Of a stretch of DNA of 64,000 nucleotides, positions 63,543 to 64,000 are shown piece by piece (position 1 is the first letter of the stretch; each line of letters starts with the position of its first letter). Both the position numbers and the translations under genes were made by a program. This DNA comes from Stomorhina lunata (Eukaryota > Arthropoda > Insecta > Diptera > Rhiniidae). The DNA lies in contig OW121742.1 of the NCBI GenBank assembly GCA_933228675.1, positions 38,105,255 to 38,169,254 of the forward strand, written 5' to 3'. The notes beneath the pieces were generated by a model that saw only the letters and a list, made by a program, of their open reading frames with translations, ran no database searches and was not told the DNA's origin.

Positions 63543-64000
63543 ACACAACAACATCAACAGAAACATTCCAGAAAACTAGAGGAAGTATTAAAAGTAGTGA
63601 ACTTTGGACAATGGGGCAAATAACTCAAAAATTCGTGACAATATTTTAGGAAGAATATCTGTAGAATAATTTGGATTTTAGAGAAGTCCACAGTGAAGGA
63701 TTAGTCGGAGAGTGATTGATGTCAAGGATGTTGGGTACCAAGCAAAGGTTTTCATTGGTCATAACTCGGTAAGCCCAGATTTATCTTCGTTATCCTTCAT
63801 CTTAACTGGTATCACGTTAACACACGTTAAAGTAGTGTACGAACATGTGCAGAGAGTTTACCAAGAAGAACGATACAAAATATGGGTAAGGAAGTGGAGG
63901 TAAAAACCGATTCCTGGACAAAAATCAAATACTACAATAAGCTAAAATATATAATAAAAACGGTCCCCCCCCCTAATGTTGCAGAATATGGCAAACAGAA
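63543..64000. other. Unique sequence to window end
   Basis: A 63-codon plus-strand frame at 63712-63903 lies in less AT-rich sequence and ends AGTGGAGGTAA. I recognise no domain. It could be a fragment of a mobile element split by the LTR-like insertion, but this is not demonstrated. A C-run lies at 63964-63973. Confidence 0.4.

Overview
The window is non-coding DNA from an insect, most likely a higher fly (Diptera), possibly a calyptrate such as a blowfly. It is extremely AT-rich and carries kilobases of short satellite. It also has a (GTCT)n microsatellite sitting in the conserved context of dipteran mini-me/DINE-1-type elements, and degraded insect transposons. There is no bacterial-style gene density, and none of the open frames above about 60 codons looks like a real protein gene. 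The species assignment is inference.

Layout. Positions 1-93 form a strong stem-loop. 1.86-3.99 kb and 5.01-7.48 kb are 31-bp satellite arrays (family 1, core TTTTTCTATAGAAAA) that reverse orientation internally. 8.65-15.06 kb holds 20 copies of a diverged ~290-bp repeat with a conserved ~100-bp core: nine forward, a 1.1-kb unrelated spacer, then eleven inverted. 15.4-16.4 kb is the only gene-like stretch: a TATAAAAG box, an A-rich leader, a 47-codon small ORF and a consensus 5' splice site. 16.44-17.90 kb is a mini-me/DINE-1-like element. 17.9-24.6 kb holds two opposed arrays of a second short satellite (family 2, core TTTCCTATAAAAA, period 29 or 31 bp). 26.62-38.20 kb is an ~11.1-kb (TACTAA)n hexanucleotide array, broken by a 200-N gap and a 0.23-kb transposase fragment. 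From 41.1 to 60.06 kb there are further family 2 arrays (forward 41.1-43.7, reverse 44.5-47.1, forward 48.3-49.6, reverse 50.7-53.6, 54.6-56.8 and 58.3-60.1) separated by 0.8-1.4 kb of unique AT-rich sequence. 62.3-63.1 kb is a decayed non-LTR retrotransposon 3' end on the minus strand, and 63.1-63.5 kb looks like a solo LTR.

How it fits together. If the 15.8-16.37 kb promoter and exon are real, most of the window would be a giant repeat-filled first intron; otherwise it is intergenic. A recurring architecture is array - unique spacer of about 0.8-1.6 kb - the same array inverted. It is seen with the 290-bp repeat and three times with the short satellite. It resembles Foldback-type elements, whose long inverted ends are built of short subrepeats, but the spacers here are unrelated to one another and carry no recognisable transposase.
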